Assembly (NCBI GenBank): GCA_021817985.1
Contig: JAKAFK010000004.1
Location: 40,187-104,186 of the forward strand
Source of the DNA: Pseudomonadota bacterium
GTDB lineage: Bacteria > Pseudomonadota > Gammaproteobacteria > Burkholderiales > JAKAFK01
Reading direction: 5' to 3'
Length of the DNA stretch: 64,000 nucleotides
The notes under the pieces are model-generated. The model ran no database searches. It saw nothing but the letters and a program-made list of their open reading frames with translations, and had not been told where the DNA came from. Position numbers and translations under genes: made by a program. Shown one piece after another: positions 25,599 to 35,313 of this stretch (position 1 is its first letter; every line of letters starts with the position of its first letter).

Positions 25599-27980
25599 TC
25601 ATAGGTGCGCCAGCAGCGCCTTGGCCTGTGCCGCGCCCGGAAACTGCGCGCCATCGGCAAGTGCCGCGCGCAAGTGCGCTTTGGCCATGGTTCGGTTGCC
25701 TTCATCGTAGTAGGCAAGCCCTAGGTGGTACTGGAAAATGGAGATCTTCGGCGCCGCCGCGACGGAACGCTGGAGGAGCGCAATCGCGCGCCCATACTGC
25801 CCCATCTTCACATAGACCCAGCCGAGCGTGTCCACGAAACCCGCATTGCCGCTGTTCTGGAAGGGCGCGGCGAGTGCCAGCGCTTGCCGCAGGCTTGCGG
25901 GATCCCCCTTTGCGCTGGTGAGGAGCGCGGCCAGATTATTGGCCGCCAGTGGCTCGCCTGGGAAACGCTTGAGTATGCCTTCATACGCGTGGATGGCTTG
26001 AGCGCTCTGTCCGGCCGCCCCATACGCCTGGGCAAGCGACATCGACAGCGCCGGATTGTCCGGTTGTACGCGCAAGCCTTGCTCCAGAATGGCGACCGCG
26101 TCGGTCATGCGTCCCTCGCTGGCGTCGAGCTGCGCAAGCGCCTGATAGGGTGCCGGCGTGCGCGGGCTCAAGGCCATCGCTTGGCGCAGCGCCGCCTGGG
26201 ATGCCGCAAACTGCTTGTCCGCCATTTCCAGCATGCCGAGCAGTTCGTAATGGCGCGCGCTCTTCGGCGCGACGCGAATCGCCTGCGCGACGCGCGCGAT
26301 GGCTTGCTGGGCATGCCCCTGCGCCAGCAGAATCCGGGTCAGCGCCGCCAGCGGTGGAAAGGCGCCGGGATCTTGCTCCAATGCGAGCGCAAAGGCCGAA
26401 AGTGCCTGATCCGCTTCCTGGCGTTGCGCATAGAAAATACCCAGCTGATAATTGCCGACGTAGGCTGCGGGGTGCGCATTCCGCCAGCCGATAAGGGCTT
26501 GCTGGGCGGCCTGGTAGTCCTTCTCGCCCATCAGCAGGGCGATCTTCTTCTGAAAAACGCCCAGATTGTCGGGTTCGTTCTTGAGGACCGCATTCAACTG
26601 ATCGAGGGCGCCGGAATCGTGCTTCGTCGCCTCAAGAAAGTCGGCCATAGCGACACGAATGGCGGCATCATCAGGATAGGCCGCGAGCGCGTTGGTAAAG
26701 ACAGCCCGGGCGAGTTGCGGCTCGCCGTTGGCCAGATGGGCCCTGGCCAGCAGCGTGAGGACTTCGGGTGAGTTCGGTTCCTCCTTCAAAACCGATCGGA
26801 AATCGTCTACCGCGTCCAGTGCATCGTTGTGGGCGAGCCGCATCTCGCCCTGCAGCAGGAGCGCATCGATATTGCCGGCGTCGTGCGTCAGAACCGCTTT
26901 GAGAAGTTTGTCCGCTTGCGCGCTCTTCCCTTGCGCATTCTCCAACTCGGCGAGCATGGTCGATGCCTTGAGCCCTGCCGGGCCGTCGCGGTCGGCGTGG
27001 ATGACGCGCCGCAACGTCGCTTGCGCCTCGTCGGGCCTCCCCATCTGGCGTTCGAGGCTCGCCAGGGCAAAGCTCAGGTCGTAGACCTTCGGGTGCGCGC
27101 CCACCGCGCCGGCCAGCATTCGAGCCGCGGCCGGCAGGCCCTCCTGGGACCCCAGGAAGGAGGCCAGCAAGAGGTAGGGCTGCGGATCGTCAGGCGTCTG
27201 CGCGATGGCCTGCCGGAGCGTGGCCTTGGCCTGAGCCGGATGCTCCGTGCGGGCATAGAAGGCGGCGAGGGCCGCACGATACGACAGATCCTTCGGGGCG
27301 ATGGCGATGGCGGCCCGGTAGGCCTGCTCGGCCTGAGCCCATTGTCCGGCGCCTCCGGCCACCAAGGCGTAATCCTCGCGCAGCGCGGCATCTTGCGGGC
27401 TCGCCTTGATGCCCTGTCCGAGCACGGCCTCGGCGCGCGGCGTATCGTGCTGTTCGCCATAGAGTTGGGCGAGCAGAACCACCGCGTCGGCTTCGGACGG
27501 ATCCTCGCCCACCACCTGGGCAAGCTCCCGGATTGCGGCCGCGCCATGCCCCTGGCGCACCGCCACGGCCGCATCGAGCGTGCGTCCCGCAGGATCGCTC
27601 GGTCGCGCGCGCAAAACGGCCTTCGCGAGCTTGCCTGCGTGGGCAGCATCGCCCGCGAACAGATAGAGTTCGCCCAAATGCACCTCGGCGTCGATGTCGC
27701 CGGGGTCGAGTTCGACCGCCTTGCGGTAGTCCGCGAAGGCCAGCGACCAATTCTGCTCGGCTTGCGCGACCAGCCCCGAATAGTAGAATCCTGGCACGCT
27801 CTTGGGATCGATTTGCAGCACGTTTTCGAATTCCACCCGCGCCTTGCCATACTGGTGGCGGGCATAGAAGGCCTTGCCTCTTTTCAGATGCGCCGCTTCG
27901 CTCATTCCCCTCCCGCACCCCGCGAGCACGGCACATCCAACCAACGCAAGCACAACCCCCTTAGGCGCTAAGATCCTCAT
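25599..27980 (-). CDS. PrsT-like PEP-CTERM system TPR-repeat lipoprotein
   Basis: 793 residues from MRILAPKG, preceded by GGAGGGGAAG; the longer open frame to 28637 is not supported. A lipoprotein signal with the lipobox LAGC (MRILAPKGVVLALVGCAVLA then GCGRG) is followed by tetratricopeptide repeats over almost the whole length (for example GFYYSGLVAQAEQNWSLAF, PYLLLASFLGSQEGLP). This is the architecture of the TPR lipoproteins (PrsT) of exosortase/exopolysaccharide loci, thought to be periplasmic scaffolds in export. It lies between the WecA-like and methyltransferase genes. Confidence 0.87.
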   Translation of the reverse strand: MRILAPKGVVLALVGCAVLAGCGRGMSEAAHLKRGKAFYARHQYGKARVEFENVLQIDPKSVPGFYYSGLVAQAEQNWSLAFADYRKAVELDPGDIDAEVHLGELYLFAGDAAHAGKLAKAVLRARPSDPAGRTLDAAVAVRQGHGAAAIRELAQVVGEDPSEADAVVLLAQLYGEQHDTPRAEAVLGQGIKASPQDAALREDYALVAGGAGQWAQAEQAYRAAIAIAPKDLSYRAALAAFYARTEHPAQAKATLRQAIAQTPDDPQPYLLLASFLGSQEGLPAAARMLAGAVGAHPKVYDLSFALASLERQMGRPDEAQATLRRVIHADRDGPAGLKASTMLAELENAQGKSAQADKLLKAVLTHDAGNIDALLLQGEMRLAHNDALDAVDDFRSVLKEEPNSPEVLTLLARAHLANGEPQLARAVFTNALAAYPDDAAIRVAMADFLEATKHDSGALDQLNAVLKNEPDNLGVFQKKIALLMGEKDYQAAQQALIGWRNAHPAAYVGNYQLGIFYAQRQEADQALSAFALALEQDPGAFPPLAALTRILLAQGHAQQAIARVAQAIRVAPKSARHYELLGMLEMADKQFAASQAALRQAMALSPRTPAPYQALAQLDASEGRMTDAVAILEQGLRVQPDNPALSMSLAQAYGAAGQSAQAIHAYEGILKRFPGEPLAANNLAALLTSAKGDPASLRQALALAAPFQNSGNAGFVDTLGWVYVKMGQYGRAIALLQRSVAAAPKISIFQYHLGLAYYDEGNRTMAKAHLRAALADGAQFPGAAQAKALLAHL

Positions 27981-28057
27981 CAACTTCCCCTCCAGTATTT
28001 TTGCCATACGCATGTCCAATCCTTGCATCCGGCCGGCGGCCCCGAATGCGCGCACCG

Positions 28058-29695
28058 TCAGCTCGACAGCAACCACCTGGCGACCACCCCTAACAGCGTG
28101 ACATAGGACACCAGGCGCAGGCAGTCCCACCGCCGCCAGATATGGTTCAAGATCAATTCGACCCCATAGAACAACACGATCACCTTGGCGACGGCAGCTC
28201 CCAAGTGAATATGGCCGGCATGCAAGGCAGGCAGGTTGGGAACCGCCAAGGCCAGGAAGATCACCAGGAAATCGAGCGGCGTGACCTGAAAGCGATCCCC
28301 GCTGGAAAAGCGGAACCCCACCAGGATCGCCGCCGCCAGCAAGGCAATATAGATGTTCTCGTACAACGCCACAGGCATCGAGCCCCCTGCCGTTTGCGGA
28401 AGATGGACCACGAGGACGCACGTGACATACAGCACCGCGCGCTCGATGGCGCCAAACGGCTTTCGCCGCTGTCTCGGATAAAGAACGAGCGAAACCGCCG
28501 CCAGGGCCGCCGCAAGCTCGCCCATGCCGGTCGAAATGGGCGCGGCCTGGGCGACGGCGAGGATGAAGTAGCCCGGGAGCGTGAAAGCGGCAAAGAAGAA
28601 CGCATAATTGGATATCCGTCTTCGCTGTCCCAGCCACAGTACATTGCGCTCAAGGAAGGACACGGGCCGTGGCCCACCGAGAGGGCGGGCTCGCCAACGA
28701 GCGGTCGCCGCCCATTGGAAGAAGACGATGACACCAACGCAAAAGCCAACATAGGTTCCAACGATGAGAGAATCAGGGTCATCGCGCAGGAAGAGTGCAG
28801 CCACGACCAGCAGCGCCTGCACCACGTAGATCAGGAAGACCGCCTCGTAATGGTCAAATCCCAGGGCCAGCAACTGATGGTGAATGTGCCGTTTGTCGGG
28901 CGAGAAGGGTGATTTCCCATCGCAGATGCGCAGCACCATCACCATCAGCGTATCGAGGATCGGCAACCCCAGCAGCATCGCGGGGATGGCGGGGCTCAAG
29001 GGAGTGTCGGGCCGCTGTGTGAGCATAATGGCCAGGACCCCCGTGGAAAAGCCGAGAAACTGGCTTCCGCCGTCACCCATGAAGATGCGCGCCGGATAGG
29101 TGTTGAAGCGCAGGAAGCCCAGGATGCTGCCCATGACCGCAAGTGCCACCACCATCAGGGCATAGGCATCCACAATATAGGCGAGCGCGGCCACCGCCAT
29201 CAGGCTGAGCAAGGTGGTTCCGCCCGCGAGGCCATCGAGGCCATCGGCGAGATTGATGGCGTTCGTGATCCCGACGAGCGAGAACACGGTCAAGGGGATC
29301 GAGGCATAGGGAGGCAGCCTGGATGACTCCATGAACGGCACCGAATGGATCGCCACACCACCGTAGAGGACGACGATCAGAATGGCAATCAGCTGCCCGA
29401 GAAACTTGAGCCGGTAGTCCAGGTTCTTGCGATCATCCCAGACGCCGAACATCAGGATGATCGCGGTGCCCCACAGGTAGGCACTGACCTCCCGGGATGC
29501 GGCGAGCCAGAGGGCGACTGGCAGCACGGCGCCGGCCGCCATCGCCAAGCCCCCGATGCGCGGAATCGGCCGCGTGTGGACCTTCCGCTCGTCCGGCACA
29601 TCGACGAACCGCAGCCACTCCGCCGAGCGCATCAGGGGAGGGATCAACGCCATGGTGACAAACATGGCGCTGATGAAGCTGGCGAAATAAATCAC
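28058..29695 (-). CDS. WecA/MraY-family undecaprenyl-phosphate sugar-1-phosphate transferase
   Basis: 545-residue multi-pass membrane protein that would load the first sugar phosphate onto undecaprenyl phosphate. Family motifs include DERKVHTRPIPRIGG, VWDDRKNLDYRLKFLGQ, NAINLADGLDGLAGG, MGDGGSQFLGF and DKRHIHHQLLALG. The C-terminal roughly 200 residues are an extra set of membrane helices beyond a standard WecA, as in some exopolysaccharide priming enzymes. It starts 10 bases after xrtD ends. Donor sugar is not predictable. Confidence 0.9.
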   Translation of the reverse strand: MIYFASFISAMFVTMALIPPLMRSAEWLRFVDVPDERKVHTRPIPRIGGLAMAAGAVLPVALWLAASREVSAYLWGTAIILMFGVWDDRKNLDYRLKFLGQLIAILIVVLYGGVAIHSVPFMESSRLPPYASIPLTVFSLVGITNAINLADGLDGLAGGTTLLSLMAVAALAYIVDAYALMVVALAVMGSILGFLRFNTYPARIFMGDGGSQFLGFSTGVLAIMLTQRPDTPLSPAIPAMLLGLPILDTLMVMVLRICDGKSPFSPDKRHIHHQLLALGFDHYEAVFLIYVVQALLVVAALFLRDDPDSLIVGTYVGFCVGVIVFFQWAATARWRARPLGGPRPVSFLERNVLWLGQRRRISNYAFFFAAFTLPGYFILAVAQAAPISTGMGELAAALAAVSLVLYPRQRRKPFGAIERAVLYVTCVLVVHLPQTAGGSMPVALYENIYIALLAAAILVGFRFSSGDRFQVTPLDFLVIFLALAVPNLPALHAGHIHLGAAVAKVIVLFYGVELILNHIWRRWDCLRLVSYVTLLGVVARWLLSS

Positions 29696-29705
29696 CGCGT
29701 CCGCC

Positions 29706-31292
29706 CTAGTTCGGAATGTAGCTGGTCAAGCGCGGAACCGCGGCACGAGCAAAACTGCTCAGGATCCGGTCGGCATGGCTGGGCGCTTCGCCGGGCGAGA
29801 GTTCCGTGGTCAAACGCACCAGCGCGCCGTCCGTGCGGTTTCGCCGGAGCGCATCCCACAATAGATACCATTTCGCCAAGTATTCATTGGTAATGATCCT
29901 CCCCCGCTCCTGGAACCAGTAATACACCAGATCCTTGACATTCCCCTTGGCGATGACCAGACGATTCACGCGGAGCGGGTGCCCATTGACCCGCACCCCG
30001 CGCACATCTCTTTGCGTAAGGCTCGTAATTTCCCAGCCGCCCCCCGGAATGCAGGTGCGCGGCGAATGCGCCGACGCGCCCTTGCGCTGCGATGCGTAGT
30101 AGGCCACATAGAAATTGACCGGCTTGCGCGCCGCGCCGATATAATTGGCCAACAGGTAGTCGGTGAATTTCAGCTGTTTGATGTAGATGTCGTCCAACTG
30201 TCCGCCCCGCCCTTGCCAGCCCGGAAGGCGCATGGGGAAGGTCGAAAAATCCTTTCGTTTCGGTGTGACTTCGGCTCGCTTGGGGAGCACAGTGGTGGCC
30301 AGGGCAACGAGAGCAAGAAGCCCCAACGCGACCAAATAGGAGGTCGGCAGCCGTCGGACGTGGGCACGCCGCACGCGGTCCGAGCGCGGCCCCTCCAGCC
30401 CAAATACTTCAGCCAAATGGCGCCTGTCTTTGCCCATGCGGGCCATGACCCACATTTCCCCCACCAGAAGCGCCGTGCAGATCATGAAGATCACCCAGCC
30501 CTCGAACAGATGGAGGAAACCCTCGGCCATCGCGCGGCCCCACCAGTCGACCGTCACACCCACCAAACCGATCCGGAAGCTGTTCATCAACACCGTCATG
30601 GGCACGGTGGAGGCGAACACCAACGCTCGTTTCCAGAAGGGCGCCTGAAACAGGTAAGCTGCCACGAACCCCAGAGTCATCAGCGGAAACAGGTAACGCA
30701 ACCCGCTGCAGGCGTCGACGACCTGCAATTTCAGGCTCCCGAGATCGATGACGTTGCCAGCAAGGTAGACACTGTCCCCGAACGCCCGAATGAAGTCCAC
30801 GCCCAACCGCGAGGACAACAGCTCGAGCTGCTCGGAAAGATTGTTGTAAAGAAAATTCGGCAACGGAATCATCAGGCCCAGGATCAGCACCGGGATACCG
30901 ATCACCCGAAAGGCCCGCGGGCCCATGAAAGCCAGCGTTACGCCGGCCAGAACGACGAGAAAGGCATACTGCACCAAAATGTAAAGGGCGGAGAGCTGTC
31001 CTGCGGCATAGAGCAGGGCGCCCAGCAACACCACCGCGACCCCTGCCCAGGAACCGTCGAACGGCAGGCGCGCCAGTCGATCCGAGCGCTGCCAGACGAG
31101 GAAAAGCGCAATCAATGGAATCAATGGACCATAACTATATTCGGCATGGGCCGGACTGAACCACCATTGCGCCATCACCGCGAGTCCGGTATGGAAGACG
31201 GTCGCGAGAAGAACGGCCGCGACGGCTATTGAAGCCCAGGCTGCGACTGACAGCTTCCAAAGGCGGGGTTCGTGTCCGCTGACCGCATCCAT
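29706..31292 (-). CDS. xrtD: VPLPA-CTERM-specific exosortase fused to an EpsI domain
   Basis: 528 residues. Residues about 1-320 form the multi-helix exosortase core with the catalytic Cys in VVDACSGLRYLFPLMTLG (about residue 194), the Arg in MNSFRIGLVGV (about 240) and the His in FLHLFEGWVIF (about 259). The remainder is a periplasmic EpsI-type domain (ASAHSPRTCIPGGGWEI). The Cys/Arg/His set and the EpsI fusion match XrtD, which cuts VPLPA-type PEP-CTERM proteins and probably transfers them to an anchor. Three candidate substrates lie in the window. It begins the operon that continues to the methyltransferase gene. Confidence 0.92.
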   Translation of the reverse strand: MDAVSGHEPRLWKLSVAAWASIAVAAVLLATVFHTGLAVMAQWWFSPAHAEYSYGPLIPLIALFLVWQRSDRLARLPFDGSWAGVAVVLLGALLYAAGQLSALYILVQYAFLVVLAGVTLAFMGPRAFRVIGIPVLILGLMIPLPNFLYNNLSEQLELLSSRLGVDFIRAFGDSVYLAGNVIDLGSLKLQVVDACSGLRYLFPLMTLGFVAAYLFQAPFWKRALVFASTVPMTVLMNSFRIGLVGVTVDWWGRAMAEGFLHLFEGWVIFMICTALLVGEMWVMARMGKDRRHLAEVFGLEGPRSDRVRRAHVRRLPTSYLVALGLLALVALATTVLPKRAEVTPKRKDFSTFPMRLPGWQGRGGQLDDIYIKQLKFTDYLLANYIGAARKPVNFYVAYYASQRKGASAHSPRTCIPGGGWEITSLTQRDVRGVRVNGHPLRVNRLVIAKGNVKDLVYYWFQERGRIITNEYLAKWYLLWDALRRNRTDGALVRLTTELSPGEAPSHADRILSSFARAAVPRLTSYIPN

Positions 31293-32115
31293 GCATCAAC
31301 CTCAAGCAGTTTTGATAAGTGGTTGCCGGCCCTACAATGCCGCTACGCATACCGCCTTGCGGGAATATCTCTTTCCCTGGTATGCGACAGGCGGCAGCGC
31401 TCGTCTTCACGAGGTCCGGGGGGCGGCTCGACTAAGAAGACGACTGGCGCCCTGGGCGCGGCATCGTGTCCTTCCAGGACATGCGGAAACACCGCTCGAT
31501 GACCCCATAGCGCCCGGTGCCGACACTGCCGCACCTGCACACGCTTTCTGGTGAACCGACCCTTGCGGCCTGACGAGGACCTGCATGGACGCCAGCGCCC
31601 AGCCGGTGCTCATCCATACCGGCGGTGCGGAAGCCTCTGCGCGCGGCATCGGCGCACCCCATCCTCATTGCCGAAGAAATCAAGGCAGCCCCTTCCCAAT
31701 GACTCGCCCGGATCGCGCCGATATCGTCATGCGTGGCGCCTTGCCGGGCGCCGCCTAAGGCAATAGGCAGCGGCACTTTGTCCCATAAATAGGGCGCTTT
31801 TTCATCCATCATAGGAGACTTTCACGAAATTTAAAGGCGGTCACGTCTCTTCCCCAATGGGATACGAAGCGTTTGCCGCGTCACAGCCGACGGCAGCATC
31901 CTAAATATTCCCCTAATTTGCCGTTGGAATTCTTCAGGAGGCTTTTGGGCCGCTGCGTTTCGCATTGCGACACGACCCGTGCCAGTGCATGGCGGCAACG
32001 CGCACGATCGGTATGACGATGCGGGCAAGGAGACCCCATGCGCCGTGGCGCAGGATCCTAAGATGACGCGATGCGCCCGCCCGAAAGCGGACCTATCGAC
32101 GACCGGGCCCGGACA
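31293..32115. other. 823-base region without a supported gene
   Basis: Lies upstream of xrtD and downstream of the 32,116-33,261 glycosyltransferase gene. The longest leftward open frame (31432-31812, 126 codons) has fairly coding-like third positions but no ribosome binding site and no family I recognise; it may be a gene remnant. A GAGG sits at a suitable distance before xrtD. The xrtD promoter should be here but no clear -24/-12 or -35/-10 pair was found. Confidence 0.5.
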
Positions 32116-33261
32116 TCATTGGGTCTTCGGCGCCTCGCGGGCCACGCGGGATAGGAAAGCAAAAGTCTCTTTCGCGCACCGCGTCCACGAGTAACCCTTC
32201 GCATACTCACTGCCACAGCGGGCCAGCCACTCCCGTCTCGTGCGGTTGCGCACCAGCTCGCGCAAGGCGGTGGTCATGCTGCCCTGGTCTTCGGGATTGA
32301 AATAAACGCCCGCATCGCGCAACACTTCGGGCATCGGCCCGAAATCCGAACAGGCGATCGGGGCGCCGCAGGCCATCGCTTCCAGCAAGATGATCGGGAG
32401 ATTCTCGCAGGTCGAGGCGAAGATCACGCAGTCTGCTTGTGCTGCATAGGCCGGAAGGCCATCGTAGGTCACCGCGCCGTGGTAGCGAACGAAACGGCGC
32501 TCCGGATCGAAACGCCGCATCGTTTTCATGAGCTTGCGCAATGCCGGGGGGTAGGAGGGGCCGACCAGATCCAGATGCACGGGCAGACCTTCATTGCGCA
32601 GACGCGCGACCGCCTCGACGACGCGCCATTGGTGCTTGTACATGTCGACGATCGAGACATACAAAAACTTCAATGGACGATCGAACGAATAGGCCTCGAG
32701 ACCTCGCTGCGGCTTGGGAGAAGAAAAGAACTTCGCGCCGATGCCATGGGGGATGACGGCGGCCCGCGCGATGGTCCCAACCTCGCCTTCGACCCGGGCT
32801 TGCGCATAGCGCGTCAGGAAGATCACGCCATCGGCACGCCTGAAGGTCCGGGCCTGCGTCAGCCGCAGGATCGCGAGACGCACCGTCACCCGCGAAAGGC
32901 CAAAGCGCAGGAGTTCCCGGCCCTCGAACGGCAGCAGGTTCTGGGACATGGTCACGACCGGAATGGGGCTTTTGGCGCAGGCGCCGCCGGGGACGAACAG
33001 GATGTCGCACCGCTGCGCCGCAAGTCTCGGGAGCACGCGCCGCTGCCAATAAATGCGGCGAGCGAGGGGTCCTTCCAGATCGCCCACATGGGCATGCTCG
33101 ATCCATGCTCTGGAAGGCAGGCGGCTCAAGGTCGCGCGTGAACCCCAGACCACGACCTTCTCGAACCCGGCCTCACCTGGATCGGCCGCATGCAAAAGTT
33201 CCGCGAGGTGCGTGAGGCCTCCTCCGGCCCGAATGTTCGAGGCATCGATCCCCAATATCAT
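32116..33261 (-). CDS. Glycosyltransferase family 4/1
   Basis: 381 residues from MILGIDASNIRAGGGLTHL, a typical GT4 start with the Gly-rich acceptor loop; upstream in-frame starts overlap the sulfotransferase stop. The C-terminal domain shows KFLYVSIVDMYKHQW and CVIFASTCENLPIILLEAMA, with the donor-binding acidic residue in the E-x7-E-like block. It would add a sugar to the lipid-linked repeat. It starts 25 bases after the sulfotransferase and is the last gene of the long export cluster. Confidence 0.9.
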   Translation of the reverse strand: MILGIDASNIRAGGGLTHLAELLHAADPGEAGFEKVVVWGSRATLSRLPSRAWIEHAHVGDLEGPLARRIYWQRRVLPRLAAQRCDILFVPGGACAKSPIPVVTMSQNLLPFEGRELLRFGLSRVTVRLAILRLTQARTFRRADGVIFLTRYAQARVEGEVGTIARAAVIPHGIGAKFFSSPKPQRGLEAYSFDRPLKFLYVSIVDMYKHQWRVVEAVARLRNEGLPVHLDLVGPSYPPALRKLMKTMRRFDPERRFVRYHGAVTYDGLPAYAAQADCVIFASTCENLPIILLEAMACGAPIACSDFGPMPEVLRDAGVYFNPEDQGSMTTALRELVRNRTRREWLARCGSEYAKGYSWTRCAKETFAFLSRVAREAPKTQ

Positions 33262-33286
33262 GGCATGCCCCGCGGGACCCGGCCCG

Positions 33287-34081
33287 CTAGGCATCGACCC
33301 ATGACCCATCCGTCTCATAGCCCAGTCTAATCAGATTGTGGCCGGCATACTGATGAAACAGTTCGCGCGCCTCTTTCGAAAACTTGTTCTTCCAGTCCCC
33401 GGCCGTTCCCTTTCTCAGGAAGCTCCCTTTGACCTCCGTGCCGGCGCGCCTGCCGGCCATTGCCTGAAAAGAAAACCGCGCCTTCGCGCCTTCGAGCCTC
33501 GCGAGGTCGGGCGCGCGGCCCGTGACTTGCTCGATCGGTCCCTTGAGCGCCGCCGCTGCGTCTTCGAGGAGATGTTCGTACTTGACCATCACGGCGTGGC
33601 GTCGGCCGACCCATGAGTCAATGAATTCGTTCCAATTGAAATGAAACAGCTTCCGATTTTCGACGGTGAACAGGTATTCGATCACGCGGGGCAGGTTGGA
33701 TTCCACATCCTCGTAGTCGCGAAATGGATTGTGCTTGCGCGCCCGCTCGACCAGAAAGGGGGAATTCTTTTCGTTGTGAAAGAACATGTGGTAGTACGCC
33801 GACACCATCACGTCCCGCCCGTCGCGAACCACGCAAAACACGTTCCTCATCAGGGGCGAATAGAGGCTGTGGCAGTGCATGATGCAACTTTCCAGCTTGG
33901 GTGCGCAGTTGCGCGGGAACGGCACGTCGAAATAATGGGCCAGCATCTGCCCGACCCATGTGCCGCCGGACTTCGGATATTCGGTCACGATGTAAAGCGG
34001 CAAGACTTGGGACAACATATTCTTCATGGCCATGCGCTGAAGCGCGTCCATCTTGATGGCGAAACGAGGCCGATGATCCAC
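33287..34081 (-). CDS. Sulfotransferase domain protein
   Basis: 264 residues from a GTG preceded by GAAGGGAG; an ATG at 34051 is the alternative. The PAPS-binding 5'-phosphosulfate loop is EYPKSGGTWVGQML and the 3'-phosphate motif is VVRDGRDVMVSAYYHM. The later helix FSFQAMAGRRAGTE resembles the substrate-binding portion of glycan sulfotransferases (GxxGxxK-like region: FLRKGTAGDWKN). Its position between two glycosyltransferases points to sulfation of the polysaccharide. Confidence 0.9.
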   Translation of the reverse strand: MDHRPRFAIKMDALQRMAMKNMLSQVLPLYIVTEYPKSGGTWVGQMLAHYFDVPFPRNCAPKLESCIMHCHSLYSPLMRNVFCVVRDGRDVMVSAYYHMFFHNEKNSPFLVERARKHNPFRDYEDVESNLPRVIEYLFTVENRKLFHFNWNEFIDSWVGRRHAVMVKYEHLLEDAAAALKGPIEQVTGRAPDLARLEGAKARFSFQAMAGRRAGTEVKGSFLRKGTAGDWKNKFSKEARELFHQYAGHNLIRLGYETDGSWVDA

Positions 34082-34173
34082 TGTTTTCTCCCTTCTCCAA
34101 TATCGCCTATGATCCTCCGGGGGCTGTGCACCTCCCGCGCGTGAAAGCGGCTCCCTCGACCGATGCGAAACGG

Positions 34174-35313
34174 TCAGACGAGAGGGGCCGACAAGACTCT
34201 TTCGTAGAGTTCGCCATATCGGCGCGCCACACTCGCCACGCCGAAGCGTTGACGAATAGCATTTGTCGCCGCTTCCGTGGGGTAACGTCGTTCCTCGGCA
34301 AAGCGCCTCAAGCGCCGGCAGAGGGCGTCTGCATCGTCCACAGGCACCCAATAGGCGACGGGAGCCCCTAGTTCCTTGAGCGACGGGATATCCGAGAAGA
34401 TGCACGGCAGTCCGGTCCCGACCGCTTCGATACCCGCCAGAGGCAATCCTTCCCAGCGGCTCGCCATGACAAAACAGTCGGCGGCGACAAGCCAGTCGGG
34501 GACATCGGACCGAACACCGTGAAACAGAATGCTCGGGTCGCCTGCCGCCAACGATTCCAGCTCACCGCGCAGATCTCCGTCGCCGATGAGGTGCAGCGTG
34601 CCTTGCGCTTCCCCCAAGTGCGAGCGCTGCCAAGCCCTGATCAGGACGTCGTGCGCCTTCGGGGCGCTAGCGGCCTGACCGCCCCGGTGAGCATCCATGC
34701 GTCCGACCGACAGGTAGTGCAAACGCTCCACATCCAGCCCCAGCGCATGCTTTCGGGCCTGGGAACCGCGCATGTCCCGCATCGGCCACGCGAAACGAAC
34801 GCCATTGAGAATCGTCGCAATCTCCCCGGTCACCAGCGTGCGGCATGACGTCGCGGCTTCGTGTCCGCACCCGATCGTGACCGCCGCCCGGTTGCCGCGC
34901 AACGCCAGGCGCTTATCCCAGCGCCCATTCAACGTCGTGCTGTGGACCGTCCTCACGATGCGGGGCGCCACGCCATACATCATCCGCATCAGGTAATGCG
35001 TGAGGTCCGTATTGGCCGTGTGCAAGTGCACAAGAGAAGGCTTGAGGCGACGAATTTCTCTCCCGTACCAGAACACGGTTCTCAGGCCGAGACGAGCGCT
35101 CGGCCCGGTGGCAAAGCAGACGCCGTGCGCCTCAAGCTGCTTGGCCATGGCCTGGCCTACCGGGTCGGTTCTGGAACTGAGCACAATCAAGCGCACCGCC
35201 GCACCCTGCTGCTTGAGCTCGCACAGGAGATCGACCACGAAGCGCTCGGCGCCTCCGGTGCACAACGCGCCGATGACATGCGCGATGACGTGCCTTTCCG
35301 CAACATGCCTCAT
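34174..35313 (-). CDS. Glycosyltransferase family 4
   Basis: 379 residues. The N-terminal half carries VIGALCTGGAERFVVDLLCEL and VHLHTANTDLTHYLM. The C-terminal half carries HYLSVGRMDAHRGG and CFVMASRWEGLPLAGIEAV with the conserved acidic pair of the family. It overlaps the stop of the Wzy-like gene by four bases (ATGA), so the two are translationally coupled. Sugar specificity unknown. Confidence 0.92.
   Translation of the reverse strand: MRHVAERHVIAHVIGALCTGGAERFVVDLLCELKQQGAAVRLIVLSSRTDPVGQAMAKQLEAHGVCFATGPSARLGLRTVFWYGREIRRLKPSLVHLHTANTDLTHYLMRMMYGVAPRIVRTVHSTTLNGRWDKRLALRGNRAAVTIGCGHEAATSCRTLVTGEIATILNGVRFAWPMRDMRGSQARKHALGLDVERLHYLSVGRMDAHRGGQAASAPKAHDVLIRAWQRSHLGEAQGTLHLIGDGDLRGELESLAAGDPSILFHGVRSDVPDWLVAADCFVMASRWEGLPLAGIEAVGTGLPCIFSDIPSLKELGAPVAYWVPVDDADALCRRLRRFAEERRYPTEAATNAIRQRFGVASVARRYGELYERVLSAPLV

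Noticed and set aside
25599..28637. Longer form of the TPR lipoprotein starting at 28637
   Set aside because: The extra 219 codons overlap the WecA-like gene, while MRILAPKG has a strong ribosome binding site and an immediate lipoprotein signal.
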